Program-made: the position numbers and the translations under genes
Notes under the pieces: generated by a model
What the model saw: the letters and a program-made list of their open reading frames with translations, nothing else
Databases searched by the model: none
Told to the model about the DNA's origin: nothing
Shown here: piece by piece, positions 26,842 to 36,092 of the stretch
How the letters are laid out: each line of letters starts with the position of its first letter
Position numbering within the stretch: the first letter of the stretch is position 1
From: Bacillota bacterium
Lineage (GTDB): Bacteria > Chloroflexota > Dormibacteria > Dormibacterales > Dormibacteraceae
DNA length: 37,202 nucleotides
Direction: 5' to 3'
Assembly (NCBI GenBank): GCA_021323605.1
Contig: JAJPKS010000317.1
Location: forward strand, 1 to 37,202

Positions 26842-28323
26842 ATGGATCGTTCCGATGGCTCGGCTCGTGCCCTGGCGTGCGCGCTGGTCGCCGTGGTCGC
26901 GATCGGGGCGCCGGTGGAGGGCCACGGGCCGGCCCGGGGCGCCGTCCCTCGCCCGCCCTTCTCCCTGCCGCTCCCCGGGCACGCCCTCGACCGGCCGCCG
27001 AGCACGGCGACCTGCCGGCGGCTCTTCCGCCTCGCCTGCTACGGGCCGGACCAGGTGCGGCGTGCCTACGGTCTGCCGGCACTCCTGGCCCGGGGGCTGG
27101 ACGGCCGTGGGCGCACGATCGCGGTCATCGACCCCTACGGATCCCCCACCATCGAGCAGGACCTGTCCCGCTTCGATCGCTCGCTGTCGCTGCCCGACCC
27201 GCCGTGGATCCGGGTGATCGCGCCCTCGGGTCTTCCCCCCTTCGACGACGCCGACCCCGGCCTGGTGGCCTGGGCGGAGGAGACCTCGCTCGACGTGGAG
27301 TGGGCGCACGTGATGGCTCCCGGGGCCGCCCTCCTGGTGGTCGCCGTCCCGCTCTCCGACGCGGACGGGCTCCAGGGGTTCTCGGACATCGAGCGGGCCG
27401 AGGAGTGGGTGATCCGTCACGACCTCGCCGACGTGATCGTGGAGAGCTTCGGCGAGGCCGAGACCGCCCTCCCCACCCCGGCTGCGATGCCCTCCCTGCG
27501 CGAGGGCCTGGAGCTGGCCCGAGCGCGGCGCGTGACCGTGGTGGCGGCCGCGGGCGACACCGGCTCCACGCAGACGCTCCCGGACGGGAGCTGCTGTTAC
27601 CGGCATCCCGTGGTCTCCTGGCCGGCCTCGGACCCGCTGGTCACCTCGGTCGGCGGCACCCGACTGCAGCTCGACGACGCCGGCGTTCGCGAGGCGCCGG
27701 ACGCGGTCTGGAACGACCCCGGCTCCGTGCTGGGCGGCGACCCCCGGGCCACGGCCGGGGCCGGCGGGGGTGGGCTCTCGCGTCTCTTCCCCCGGCCGGC
27801 CTTCCAGGACGGCGTGGCCGGAACGGTGGGAGACCACCGGGGCGTGCCCGACGTCAGCCTGAGCGCGGCCCTGGACGGGTCGGTGGTCGTGTACTGGAGC
27901 TTCGCCGGCGGGTGGACGGAGCCCGGCTACCACCTCCTGGGGGGGACCAGCGAGGCGGCGCCGCTCTTCGCCGGGCTGGTCGCGATCGCGGACCAGCTCG
28001 CCGGAACCCGGCTCGGCTGGTTGAACGGCCGGCTGTACACCCTGGCCGCCCGCGGCCCCGGGAGCGGGATCGTGGACGTCACCGTCGGCGACAACCACCA
28101 GTCGTTCCCGGACGCGGAGGGACGATGGGTCACGGTGCCCGGCTTCCGCGCCCGGCCCGGCTACGATCTCGCCAGCGGTCTGGGAACGGTCGACGCCGCC
28201 CGGCTCTGCCTCGCCCTGGCCCGGCGACCAGGACGGATGGAGGCGGGTGAGGCCGCGGCCGGCGCGCCGCGTCCTCCTCACTCCGAGGCGATGGCCTCGT
28301 CCAGTGAACGCTTCAGGGTGTGA
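26842..28323 (+). CDS. Secreted S53 (sedolisin)-family serine protease
   Basis: Signal peptide 'MDRSDGSARALACALVAVVAIGAPVEG'; 'EETSLDVEWAHVMAPGA' (E/D), 'AAGDTGS' (oxyanion Asp), 'LGGTSEAAPLFAGLVA' (Ser), 'GYDLASGLGTVDAARL'. GGGGAGG before the ATG. Confidence 0.88.
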   Translation: MDRSDGSARALACALVAVVAIGAPVEGHGPARGAVPRPPFSLPLPGHALDRPPSTATCRRLFRLACYGPDQVRRAYGLPALLARGLDGRGRTIAVIDPYGSPTIEQDLSRFDRSLSLPDPPWIRVIAPSGLPPFDDADPGLVAWAEETSLDVEWAHVMAPGAALLVVAVPLSDADGLQGFSDIERAEEWVIRHDLADVIVESFGEAETALPTPAAMPSLREGLELARARRVTVVAAAGDTGSTQTLPDGSCCYRHPVVSWPASDPLVTSVGGTRLQLDDAGVREAPDAVWNDPGSVLGGDPRATAGAGGGGLSRLFPRPAFQDGVAGTVGDHRGVPDVSLSAALDGSVVVYWSFAGGWTEPGYHLLGGTSEAAPLFAGLVAIADQLAGTRLGWLNGRLYTLAARGPGSGIVDVTVGDNHQSFPDAEGRWVTVPGFRARPGYDLASGLGTVDAARLCLALARRPGRMEAGEAAAGAPRPPHSEAMASSSERFRV

Positions 28324-28619
28324 ATGGAGTCGACGGGGACCGGCGCCTCCTCGATCCAGTGGAAGATGGTGTCGACGACCCGCCGCCAGGCGGACACCTG
28401 GCGCTCCATCGCCGAGCCCCAGTACGATCTCGAGGCCCCGGCCGCGGCCAGCGATCCGGCGATGACGCAGCAGAGCACGCCCGTGACCAGCTCCATCCAG
28501 TTCAACCAGTTGAGCGGGTGGAGCAGGACCAGCATCAGGATGCCCAGCCCCAGGTTCACGCCCGTGCAGACGGGCAACACGACTCGATAGAAGATGATGC
28601 TGCGTCCCTTTCGATCCAT
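28278..28619 (-). CDS. Small two-TM membrane protein, unknown function
   Basis: MDRKGRSIIFYRVVLPVCTGVNLGLGILMLVLLHPLNWLNWMELVTGVLCCVIAGSLAAAG...; convergent, overlapping the protease 3' end by 46 bp. Confidence 0.6.
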   Translation of the reverse strand: MDRKGRSIIFYRVVLPVCTGVNLGLGILMLVLLHPLNWLNWMELVTGVLCCVIAGSLAAAGASRSYWGSAMERQVSAWRRVVDTIFHWIEEAPVPVDSIHTLKRSLDEAIASE

Positions 28620-28876
28620 CTTCCCTATCCCCGATGTTCCCTGTCCCCAGGTCCAGGTACGAGGTCCGCGTCCCCCCGGATCACGCGATATCGACCTCGT
28701 GATTTTCCCCAAGGATGACCTCTGGGGTGAGGAATGCCAATGGGACCTCTGTCCCGGCCCCGGGGGACTTGCCCGTGGGCGCGCCGGGAAGGGGTGCGGC
28801 CCGGCGGCCCCGAAATACGGGGCGGGGCCGGTCCAGCGCGTCCAGCCCCGGCGGACCTGGGACAGGAGGGATCCGG

Positions 28877-28896
28877 AATGGTCAGTTCTGACCATT
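28877..28896. promoter_or_regulatory. Perfect palindrome (9-bp arms, 2-bp spacer), candidate operator
   Basis: AATGGTCAG-TT-CTGACCATT, about 116 bp upstream of the two-component ATG (29012). Confidence 0.65.
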
Positions 28897-28924
28897 GACT
28901 TCAGTGTTTCCGACAGGGTTTAGT
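28895..28924 (+). promoter_or_regulatory. Candidate sigma70-like promoter TTGACT-N18-TTTAGT
   Basis: -35 TTGACT 28895-28900 and -10 TTTAGT 28919-28924; the -35 shares two bases with the palindrome. Confidence 0.4.
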
Positions 28925-29011
28925 TCAGTTGACTCACCAGCGGTGGGTCGGCAGTGGAAGAGGGGTTCCGGGGCGCGGACCGCCGACCTGTTTCGAGGCT
29001 ACGGAGGTCCC

Positions 29012-29770
29012 ATGCGAGAGGAGGGTTCACGAAGGGTGTGGCGGCAGGCGGGGTGCGAGGAGGACCGAGGGCCCGGGGAGACCCGGGACGAGGCCCTGGC
29101 GCGCCTCGGGCCGGATGAGCTCGACCAGCTCACGCGCCGCGCGGAGAGCGAGGTGAAGCGACGGCTGGCGAGAGAGCTGCACGACTCGGTCGCGCAGATC
29201 CTGACCCAGATGGTCGTCGACATGGAGAGCTTCAAGCTCGACCAGTCCGGCCAGCGTCAGGTGGTGGAGCGGGTCGACCATCTCCAGGAGTCGACCCGTG
29301 AGGTGCTGACCAACCTCCGCCAGCTCCTGTACGAGCTGAGAGAAGAGCCCTCCATCGACAGCAGTTTCGTCCAGAGCGTCCGCCAGTTGCTGGGCCGCTT
29401 CGAGCGCAGCACGGGCATTCGCTCCAAGCTCAGGGTCTCCACCCGGTGGCCCTCCTGCATCTCCGCCGCCGTCGCCCACAACCTCTACCGCATCGTCGAG
29501 GAGGCGCTGAACAACGTGCGCCTGCACAGCGGGGCGGCTCGAGTGGACGTCCTCTTGCAGGCCGTGGGGGACGGGGTGGCCCTCACCGTCCGTGACGACG
29601 GCCGGGGCCTGCAGCGGCTGGGGGAGGAGGGGCAAGGCGGCATGGGGCTCTTGGGCATGCGGGAGCGGGCGGCGCTGCTCGGAGGTGAGGTCAACATCAT
29701 CAGCCGCGGCGGCCGGGGAACGACCGTGCGAGCCGTCGTGCCGAGGATTGCCAAGGAGATGTCCAGGTGA
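29012..29770 (+). CDS. NarL/LiaS-type sensor histidine kinase (HisKA_3), no TM sensor
   Basis: 'VKRRLARELHDSVAQILTQMVVDMESF' (H-box), 'NLYRIVEEALNNVRLHSGAARV', 'VRDDGRGL', 'GGMGLLGMRERAALLGGEVNI'. Confidence 0.94.
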   Translation: MREEGSRRVWRQAGCEEDRGPGETRDEALARLGPDELDQLTRRAESEVKRRLARELHDSVAQILTQMVVDMESFKLDQSGQRQVVERVDHLQESTREVLTNLRQLLYELREEPSIDSSFVQSVRQLLGRFERSTGIRSKLRVSTRWPSCISAAVAHNLYRIVEEALNNVRLHSGAARVDVLLQAVGDGVALTVRDDGRGLQRLGEEGQGGMGLLGMRERAALLGGEVNIISRGGRGTTVRAVVPRIAKEMSR

Positions 29771-30423
29771 CCCAAACCGCTACCAAGGTCCGGGTGCTGG
29801 TCGCCGACGACCAGACGCTCTTTCGCGCCGGGCTGGTCCGGCTGCTCGAGGAGGATCCTCGGGTGGAGGTCGTGGGGCAGGCCGGGGACGGTGCCGAGGC
29901 GGTCGAGATGGCCGGCCGGCTGCGGCCGGACGTCGTCCTCATGGACCTGCGGATGCCGAACCTCGACGGCATCGAGGCCACCCGCCGGATCGTCGCCGAG
30001 TTCCCCGAGGTCCGCGTTCTCCTCTTGACCGTCCTCGACGCGGACAACAACGTCATCCAGGCCCTCAAGGCGGGCGCCAGTGGCTACATCCTGAAGGACT
30101 CGAAGCCGGACTCCATCGTCTCGAGCCTGCTCGCGGTCATGGCCGGCGAGCGGGTCATGGCCAGCGCGGTGGCCAACCGGGTCCTGGAGATGCTGACCGG
30201 GACCACGACCCCGAAGGAGTTCTACGACGGGCTCACCAGCCGGGAGATCGAGATCCTGAAGCTCCTGGCCGGCGGGATGGCCAACAAGCAGATCGCCTAC
30301 CGGCTCAAGATCAGCGAAAAGACCGTCCGCAACCACGTCAGCAACATGTACGAGAAGCTCGGGATCTACGATCGCTCCCAGGCCGTGCTGTACGCGGTGC
30401 GCAAGGGCCTGGTCGAGGTCTGA
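29767..30423 (+). CDS. NarL/FixJ-family response regulator
   Basis: GTG at 29767 overlaps the kinase stop; '[22 protein letters not shown]...[18 protein letters not shown]'; HTH '[56 protein letters not shown]'. Confidence 0.96.
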   Translation: MTQTATKVRVLVADDQTLFRAGLVRLLEEDPRVEVVGQAGDGAEAVEMAGRLRPDVVLMDLRMPNLDGIEATRRIVAEFPEVRVLLLTVLDADNNVIQALKAGASGYILKDSKPDSIVSSLLAVMAGERVMASAVANRVLEMLTGTTTPKEFYDGLTSREIEILKLLAGGMANKQIAYRLKISEKTVRNHVSNMYEKLGIYDRSQAVLYAVRKGLVEV

Positions 30424-30601
30424 GGGTCGGTTCGGGCTGCGGGGACCAGGGCCGGGCGGCGGGCTCCCGTCCGCTCGGGCCCGGGCTGTGAGCGGCGCGG
30501 GGGGCCGCTCGTCACCTGGGTTCCCACGCCCTATGCTGCGCTCGGAGCCGGCCGAGGCCAGGTCGGCGCTGGACGGTGCGGGAGGTCCCGGGAGGTGCTG
30601 G

Positions 30602-32035
30602 ATGGATGAGCTGGCGTTCGTCGATGCCACCGCCCAGGCGGAGCTGGTGAGGCGGCGTGAGATCGCGCCTCGTGAGCTGGTCGAAGCCGCCGTGGCCCGG
30701 ATCGAACGGCTCAACCCGGCCCTCAACGCCGTCATCACCCCGCTCTTCGACCAGGCCCTGGAGCGGGCGCGCGGCCCGTTGCCGGAGGGTCCCTTCACGG
30801 GCGTGCCCTTCGTGCTGAAGGACCTGATCGCGGAGCTGGCGGGGGCCCCCCACCGGGAGGGCTCCGCCTTCCTGGAGGGCTACGTCAGCCAGCACGACCA
30901 GGAGCTGGTCGTGCGCCATCGCCGGGCGGGGCTGATCGTGGTCGGCAAGACCAACGTCCCCGAGTTCGGCATCCTGCCCACCACCGAGCCCCGGCGTTTT
31001 GGGCCCACCCGGAACCCGTGGGATCCGGGGCGGTCGCCGGGCGGGTCCAGCGGCGGGACGGCCGCGGCCGTGGCCGCCGGCATGGTGCCCATGGGCCATG
31101 GCAGCGACGGCGGGGGCTCGATCCGCATTCCCGCTTCCTGCTGCGGTCTCTTCGGGCTCAAGCCCACCCGTGGTCGGGTCACCCTGGGGCCCGCGTTCGG
31201 GGACGTGATGAGCGGGCTGGTGTGCGAGCACGCCATCACCCGCAGCGTCCGGGACAGCGCCGCTCTCCTGGACGCGACGGCCGGGCCGGCCCCGGGCGAT
31301 CCCTACCTGGCGCCGGAGCCGGCCCGGCCCTTCGCCGAGGAGGTGAAGCTGGATCCGGGATGCCTGCGCGTGGCCGTGGTGACCGAGTCCCCGACCGGGC
31401 TGCCGGTGGACGCGGAATGCGTCGCCGCCGTGACCGACGCCGCTCGCCTCTGTGCGTCGCTGGGCCACGAGATCGTGGAGCACTCCTTCTCGGACCTGGA
31501 CCCGGGGGCCATCACCGACGCCTTCCTCGTGCTCTGGTCGGCGGGCCAGGCGGCGCTGGTGGACTGGTGGGCACGGCGGCTGGGCCGGGAGCCCGCCCCG
31601 GAGCAGCTGGAGCCCCTGACCCGGGCCTTGAGTCAAATGGGACGGCAGCGCACCGCCGGCGAGTACCTGCTCGCGGTCGGGCTCCTGCAGCAGGTGAGCC
31701 GCCGGATCGCGGAGGCCTTCGCCGGCTTCGACGTGCTCCTCTCCCCGACCATGGCCGAGCTTCCGGCACCGCTCGGTTCCTTCGAGGCGCCCGACGACGA
31801 TCCCCTCTTCCCGCTGTTGCGGGCGACCCCGTTCGCCTCCTTCACCGTGCTCGCCAACGTGACCGGCCAGCCGGCGATGTCGGTCCCCCTGTACTGGACG
31901 GCGGCCGGGCTGCCGATCGGGGTGATGTTCACCGGCCGTTTCGGCGACGAGGCCACGCTCTTTCGGCTGGCGGCCCAGCTGGAGGCGGCGCGCCCCTGGG
32001 CGGGGCGACGGCCGCCGCTCGGGACGGGCGCCTGA
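30602..32035 (+). CDS. Amidase signature-family protein
   Basis: '[13 protein letters not shown]' (Lys), '[51 protein letters not shown]' (Ser/Ser). Confidence 0.94.
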   Translation: MDELAFVDATAQAELVRRREIAPRELVEAAVARIERLNPALNAVITPLFDQALERARGPLPEGPFTGVPFVLKDLIAELAGAPHREGSAFLEGYVSQHDQELVVRHRRAGLIVVGKTNVPEFGILPTTEPRRFGPTRNPWDPGRSPGGSSGGTAAAVAAGMVPMGHGSDGGGSIRIPASCCGLFGLKPTRGRVTLGPAFGDVMSGLVCEHAITRSVRDSAALLDATAGPAPGDPYLAPEPARPFAEEVKLDPGCLRVAVVTESPTGLPVDAECVAAVTDAARLCASLGHEIVEHSFSDLDPGAITDAFLVLWSAGQAALVDWWARRLGREPAPEQLEPLTRALSQMGRQRTAGEYLLAVGLLQQVSRRIAEAFAGFDVLLSPTMAELPAPLGSFEAPDDDPLFPLLRATPFASFTVLANVTGQPAMSVPLYWTAAGLPIGVMFTGRFGDEATLFRLAAQLEAARPWAGRRPPLGTGA

Positions 32036-32267
32036 TCGGCGCCTGACGCCCGCTCCGATTCCAGATCGGGACGGGACAAGACGGGGGTCTTCGTGCCATC
32101 GTGGAAGGGCATGGAGGTTGCGGGGTCGGCCCCGTCGTGTGGCTGGGCCCGTGGGCCGGGGTCGTGGAGGAGACGATGCCCGGGCGGGCCGCCGGGGCGG
32201 GCGCCGCGGTCGCGACCGCCACGGGCTCCGGCCTGGCCGGTGGGGGAGGGAAGGGACGTGGTCTGGG

Positions 32268-33953
32268 ATGTGGACGCTGGGGATCAACGGGGGCTCGCAC
32301 GACGCCTCGGTCTGTCTGCTCCGCGACGACGAGGTGGTCTTCGCCACCGCTGAGGAACGGCTCAGCCGGGTGGAACACGACGGCGGCTTCCCCGTCCGCG
32401 CCCTGCGGGCCGCCATCGCGTACGCCTCGATCGACCCGGACGAGATCGCCGCCATCGGCGTCTCCCGGCCCCCACCCCTGGTCGCGGTCGGGCACGATCT
32501 CCTCGCCCTCCTGCGCGGGAGCGTGCGGCCGAGCCGATGGTGGCTGATGGACGCGGCCGCGCGGCTCGTCCGCTCCCGTCGCGATTCCGCCTCCGGCCCC
32601 GACACGATGGCGGCGGTCGGCCTCTCCTCGCCGCGCCCCGTGCTCCGGCTCGGGCACCACTACTGCCATGCGCTCGGCGCGGCGGCGATGAGCGAGGCCC
32701 CCGAGCTGGCCGTGCTGGTGGCGGACGGACGCGGCTCGCGAACCGCCACCTCGCTCTGGGTGAGGCGGCACGGCCACCTCCAGCTCCTGGAGCGCAGGCT
32801 CTTCCCGGATTCCCTGGGGCTGTTCTACGCTCGCGTCACCCAGTACCTGGGCTTCACGCCTTTCTCAGAGGAGTGGAGGGTCATGGACCTCGCCGCGCAG
32901 GGTGAGCGCGGGTGCTCGATGGAGCCCTTCCTCCTGGTCGGAGAAGACGATTACCTGGTCGACGGCGCCCGCCTTTTGGGTCGCCATCCCCACGACCTGT
33001 CCGGTCTGGAGCGGGCCTTCGGCCCGGCCCGGCGGCCCGGAGCCCCGATCGAGGATCTCCACCGGGACGTGGCCTTCGCCGCCCAGGAGGCGGTCGAGTC
33101 GGCGCTGCTCGCCCTGGCCCGGCGCGCCGTCGCCGTCAGCGGCTGCCGGACGCTGGCCCTGGCCGGCGGGCTGGCGCTGAACGGCAAGGCCTGCGGCCGG
33201 ATCGCGGAGAGCCACGTGGTCGACCGGATCGTGGTGCCGCCGGCCGCCGCCGACGAGGGGACGGCCCTGGGCGCGGCCCTGGCCGCTCAGCTCGCGATGG
33301 GGGGGCGGGGGAGGATCGGCTCCGTCGACCGGGTGGACTGGGGCCGGGAGGAGAGCGAAGCGGCCGTCGAGGCCACCCTCGCCGGCTGCCGACTCGCCTA
33401 CCGGCGGGTGGACGACCCCGCCGCCGCCGCCGCACACCGTCTCGCCCGGGGCTGGAGCGTGGGCTGGTTCCAGGGCCGGTCGGAGTTCGGCCCGCGCGCT
33501 CTGGGCCAGCGCTCCATCCTCCTCGACCCCCGGGACCCGGCGGGAGGGAATCGCGTGGACGGGGCCCTCCGGGAGCGGGGGCCCTGGCCTCCTTTCCTGC
33601 CCTCGGTACTGCGGGAGCGCGCGGCCGAGTTCTTCGAGGGCTGCGAGGAGGCTCCCTTCGGGACCACGGCCTACCGCGTTCGCCAGGAGGCGGCGGTGCG
33701 GATCCCGGGCGTGATCCAGGCCGACGGCACGACCACGGTCCAGACCGTGGACCGGGCTCGCTCCCCGCTCTACTGGCGCCTGATCGACTGCTTCGGCCGG
33801 ATCACCGGGGTGCCGGTGGTCCTCAACGCTCCCTTCGGCCTCAAGGGGGAGCCGGTCGCCGACAGCGGCCGTGACGCGCTCCGGACCTTCTTCACCTCGG
33901 GTCTGGACTCGCTCGTCATCGGCCCGTTCTGCGTCGACAAGCGGGGCGCCTGA
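32268..33953 (+). CDS. Carbamoyltransferase (NodU/CmcH family)
   Basis: 'MWTLGINGGSHDASVCLLRDDEVVFATAEERLSRVEHDGGFP', 'LGHHYCHALGAAAMS', 'ALAGGLALNGKACGRI', 'GWFQGRSEFGPRALGQRSILLDPRDP', 'VVLNAPFGLKGEPVA'. Confidence 0.92.
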   Translation: MWTLGINGGSHDASVCLLRDDEVVFATAEERLSRVEHDGGFPVRALRAAIAYASIDPDEIAAIGVSRPPPLVAVGHDLLALLRGSVRPSRWWLMDAAARLVRSRRDSASGPDTMAAVGLSSPRPVLRLGHHYCHALGAAAMSEAPELAVLVADGRGSRTATSLWVRRHGHLQLLERRLFPDSLGLFYARVTQYLGFTPFSEEWRVMDLAAQGERGCSMEPFLLVGEDDYLVDGARLLGRHPHDLSGLERAFGPARRPGAPIEDLHRDVAFAAQEAVESALLALARRAVAVSGCRTLALAGGLALNGKACGRIAESHVVDRIVVPPAAADEGTALGAALAAQLAMGGRGRIGSVDRVDWGREESEAAVEATLAGCRLAYRRVDDPAAAAAHRLARGWSVGWFQGRSEFGPRALGQRSILLDPRDPAGGNRVDGALRERGPWPPFLPSVLRERAAEFFEGCEEAPFGTTAYRVRQEAAVRIPGVIQADGTTTVQTVDRARSPLYWRLIDCFGRITGVPVVLNAPFGLKGEPVADSGRDALRTFFTSGLDSLVIGPFCVDKRGA

Positions 33954-34079
33954 GCGCCGCCCGGCGGCCGTGGACGTATCCCTTCACGTGGAAGGCCGCG
34001 CCGGCAACTCCATCCCGGGGGCCGCCGTCACCTCCGGCGGGACGATCGGGGGCGCCCGGCGCCCGCAGGGAGGTCCGCG

Positions 34080-35012
34080 GTGACGCGGATCAGCGTGATG
34101 GTGCCCAGCCGTGGGCGGCCTGGCCACCTCGAGACCTGCCTGCGAGGGCTGTCGATGCAGACCCGCAGGCCGGACCAGGTGGTGGTCGCGGTCCCGGCGT
34201 CGGACGTGGCCACCCGATCCGTGGCCGAGCGCTGGCGGAGCCGTACCCCCTTCCCGATCGCGGTTTGCCCGATGCCGGGAGCCGGTGTGACGGACGCCGT
34301 GCGGGCGGCGGTGGACGCGGCCGTGGGCGACGTGGTGGCGCTGACCGACGACGACGCCGTGCCCCGGCCCGACTGGCTGGAGCGGCTCGGGTCGCACTAT
34401 CGCCGGCCCGGGGTCGGGGGGGCCGGAGGCCGCGACGTGCTCCACTGCCTCGACGGCACGGCAGGGGGGGCGGCCCGAGCCGTGGGCCGGATGACGTGGT
34501 ACGGACGGATGGCCGGGCCCCGGGAGCTGGGTCGAGGGGCCGTGCACCTCGTCGACCTCCTGAAGGGCGTGAACCTCAGCCTGCGGCGGGAGCTCTGGGT
34601 CCTCGACCCGGGGCTGCGGGGCTGCGGCGACGATCAGCCGATGTGGGAGCTGGCCGTCTGTCTCCGTGCTCGGAGCCAGGGCTGGAAGCTGGTCTACGAT
34701 CCGGCGGCGGTGGTCGACCGTTATCCGGCCCCGCGCGCCGGAGATCGTCACCCGGGCTCGGCCGCCGTGCGCGGCGCGGTCGCCTACAACGAAACCCTGT
34801 CCGCCCTGCGCTGGTGTCGATGGGGGCAGAAGGCGTCCTTCCTGGCCTACGCCCTCTTGGTCGGCAGCCGGGGCCGGCCGGGGCTCCTGGCCGGGCTGGC
34901 GCAGCTGGGGTCGGGCGAGCCGGCGGCGGCCGCGGCCGTGACCTGCTGCCTGCGCGCGAGGCTGGCCGCGGTGGGTGCCTGGATGGGCGGTGGGACCGCT
35001 CGCCGGGGGTGA
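34080..35012 (+). CDS. Family 2-type glycosyltransferase
   Basis: GTG start; 'ISVMVPSRGRPGHLETCLRGLSMQTRRPDQVVVAV', 'VVALTDDDAVPRPDWLERL', later 'LRRELWVLDPGLRGCGDDQPMWELAVCLRARSQGWKLVYDPAAVVDRYP'. Confidence 0.88.
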   Translation: MTRISVMVPSRGRPGHLETCLRGLSMQTRRPDQVVVAVPASDVATRSVAERWRSRTPFPIAVCPMPGAGVTDAVRAAVDAAVGDVVALTDDDAVPRPDWLERLGSHYRRPGVGGAGGRDVLHCLDGTAGGAARAVGRMTWYGRMAGPRELGRGAVHLVDLLKGVNLSLRRELWVLDPGLRGCGDDQPMWELAVCLRARSQGWKLVYDPAAVVDRYPAPRAGDRHPGSAAVRGAVAYNETLSALRWCRWGQKASFLAYALLVGSRGRPGLLAGLAQLGSGEPAAAAAVTCCLRARLAAVGAWMGGGTARRG

Positions 35013-35082
35013 TTCAGCCGGATCACCCGGCTCTCCGCCCCCGCCAGCCTCGGGACCGGGATCTGAGCTACCCTGCTGGGCG

Positions 35083-35745
35083 GTGAGGGGAGTGATCGAC
35101 CGCTCGGCCGGGCGGTCGCGACTTCGCGTCTCGGAAGCCCTGGCCCTGCTGGCGCCGGTGATCGGGGCCCTGGTGGCCAGGCTGGTTCCCGCCTATCCCG
35201 AGCCGCGCGCCTTCTGGTCGGGCCTGGTCGTCCAGCTGGCCCTCCTCGCCGCTCCCCTGGCCATGCTGCGGGCCCGCCAGGCGCCGGCCACGATCGGCCT
35301 CGGGCGACGGGGCTGGCGGCGCTCGCTGTTGCTGGGCGGGGCGTACTGTCTGGTCTACCTGGCCCTGCTCGTGGTCGCGGCCCGGTACGGCCTCACCACC
35401 TCGCACTTCGACGCCGCCCGACGCCGGCTGGGACTCGCGGTCGTGCTCGCCCTCTACCTGCCCTTCTGGGGCCTCGCCGAGGCCACGTGGATGGCGTACC
35501 TCCTGGCCCTGGTCCAGCGCGCGCTGATCGGTCCGGGACCGCTCACCTGGCGGGCGGTCGGGATCGCCGGGCTGTGGTTCGGGGTCCTCCACGCGGTCGT
35601 CCAGATCGTGCTCTACCGCCAGTCGCCGGCGGCGGCGGCCGGGTACGTGCTGGTGGGCCTGCTCCTGGTCGCCGCCGGGTCGATCCCCCGCCTCACCGGG
35701 AACGCCTGGGGGATGGTGCTCTTCTGGATCGTCTCCAACTTCTGA
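35083..35745 (+). CDS. Multi-TM protein, CPBP-like (degenerate)
   Basis: Several TM helices; 'FWGLAEATWMAYLLALVQR' and 'LWFGVLHAVVQIVLY' resemble CPBP motifs 1 and 2. Confidence 0.55.
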   Translation: MRGVIDRSAGRSRLRVSEALALLAPVIGALVARLVPAYPEPRAFWSGLVVQLALLAAPLAMLRARQAPATIGLGRRGWRRSLLLGGAYCLVYLALLVVAARYGLTTSHFDAARRRLGLAVVLALYLPFWGLAEATWMAYLLALVQRALIGPGPLTWRAVGIAGLWFGVLHAVVQIVLYRQSPAAAAGYVLVGLLLVAAGSIPRLTGNAWGMVLFWIVSNF

Positions 35746-35787
35746 GCCGGAAGGAGGGACGATCCGCCCCGCCGGCCACGCCATCCG

Positions 35788-35815
35788 TTGCCCCGGCGGG
35801 CGGGATCGTGATAAT
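35788..35815 (+). promoter_or_regulatory. Candidate promoter TTGCCC-N16-GATAAT for the FmdB-type gene
   Basis: -35 35788-35793 and -10 35810-35815; ATG at 35832, implying a 5' UTR of roughly 10 nt. Confidence 0.35.
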
Positions 35816-35831
35816 CATCATCGGCAATCGG

Positions 35832-36062
35832 ATGCCGCTGTACGAGTACGTCTGCGAGTCCTGCGGGAAGCGTTCCTCGGCCTTGCTGCCACGGTTCGAT
35901 GCCCCCGATCCGGCCTGCCCTCACTGCGGCGGCGAGCTGCGCCGCCTGATCTCCACCTTCGCCACCACCCGGAGCCGCGAGGGCGGCGCCGAGTCCGAGG
36001 AGGGCTCGGAGGGCGGCGAGGACGGGTTCGGCGCCGACGACCTGGGCGACGACGACTGGTAG
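35832..36062 (+). CDS. FmdB-family zinc-ribbon protein
   Basis: MPLYEYVCESCGKRSSALLPRFDAPDPACPHCGGELRRLISTFA: CxxC..CxxC ribbon, then a Glu/Gly/Asp-rich tail. Confidence 0.9.
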   Translation: MPLYEYVCESCGKRSSALLPRFDAPDPACPHCGGELRRLISTFATTRSREGGAESEEGSEGGEDGFGADDLGDDDW

Positions 36063-36075
36063 CCGCGACCGGGGT

Positions 36076-36092
36076 TCCGTAGTGGCTACGGA
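36076..36092. repeat. Perfect inverted repeat TCCGTAG-TGG-CTACGGA
   Basis: 7-bp arms, 3-nt loop, 14 nt after the FmdB stop and about 185 bp before the methyltransferase ATG. Confidence 0.5.

Noticed and set aside
26701-28281. 526-aa minus ORF opposite the S53 protease
   Set aside because: No domain, biased composition; the protease frame contains all S53 catalytic motifs.
28655-28705. ACGAGGTC...GACCTCGT inverted repeat with a ~26-nt loop
   Set aside because: Long loop and no supporting context; likely chance, though it may sit in the promoter of the small membrane gene.
28998-29010. 13-mer GGCTACGGAGGTC shared with 36084-36097
   Set aside because: The first copy is mostly a Shine-Dalgarno context; two copies are insufficient to call a repeat family.
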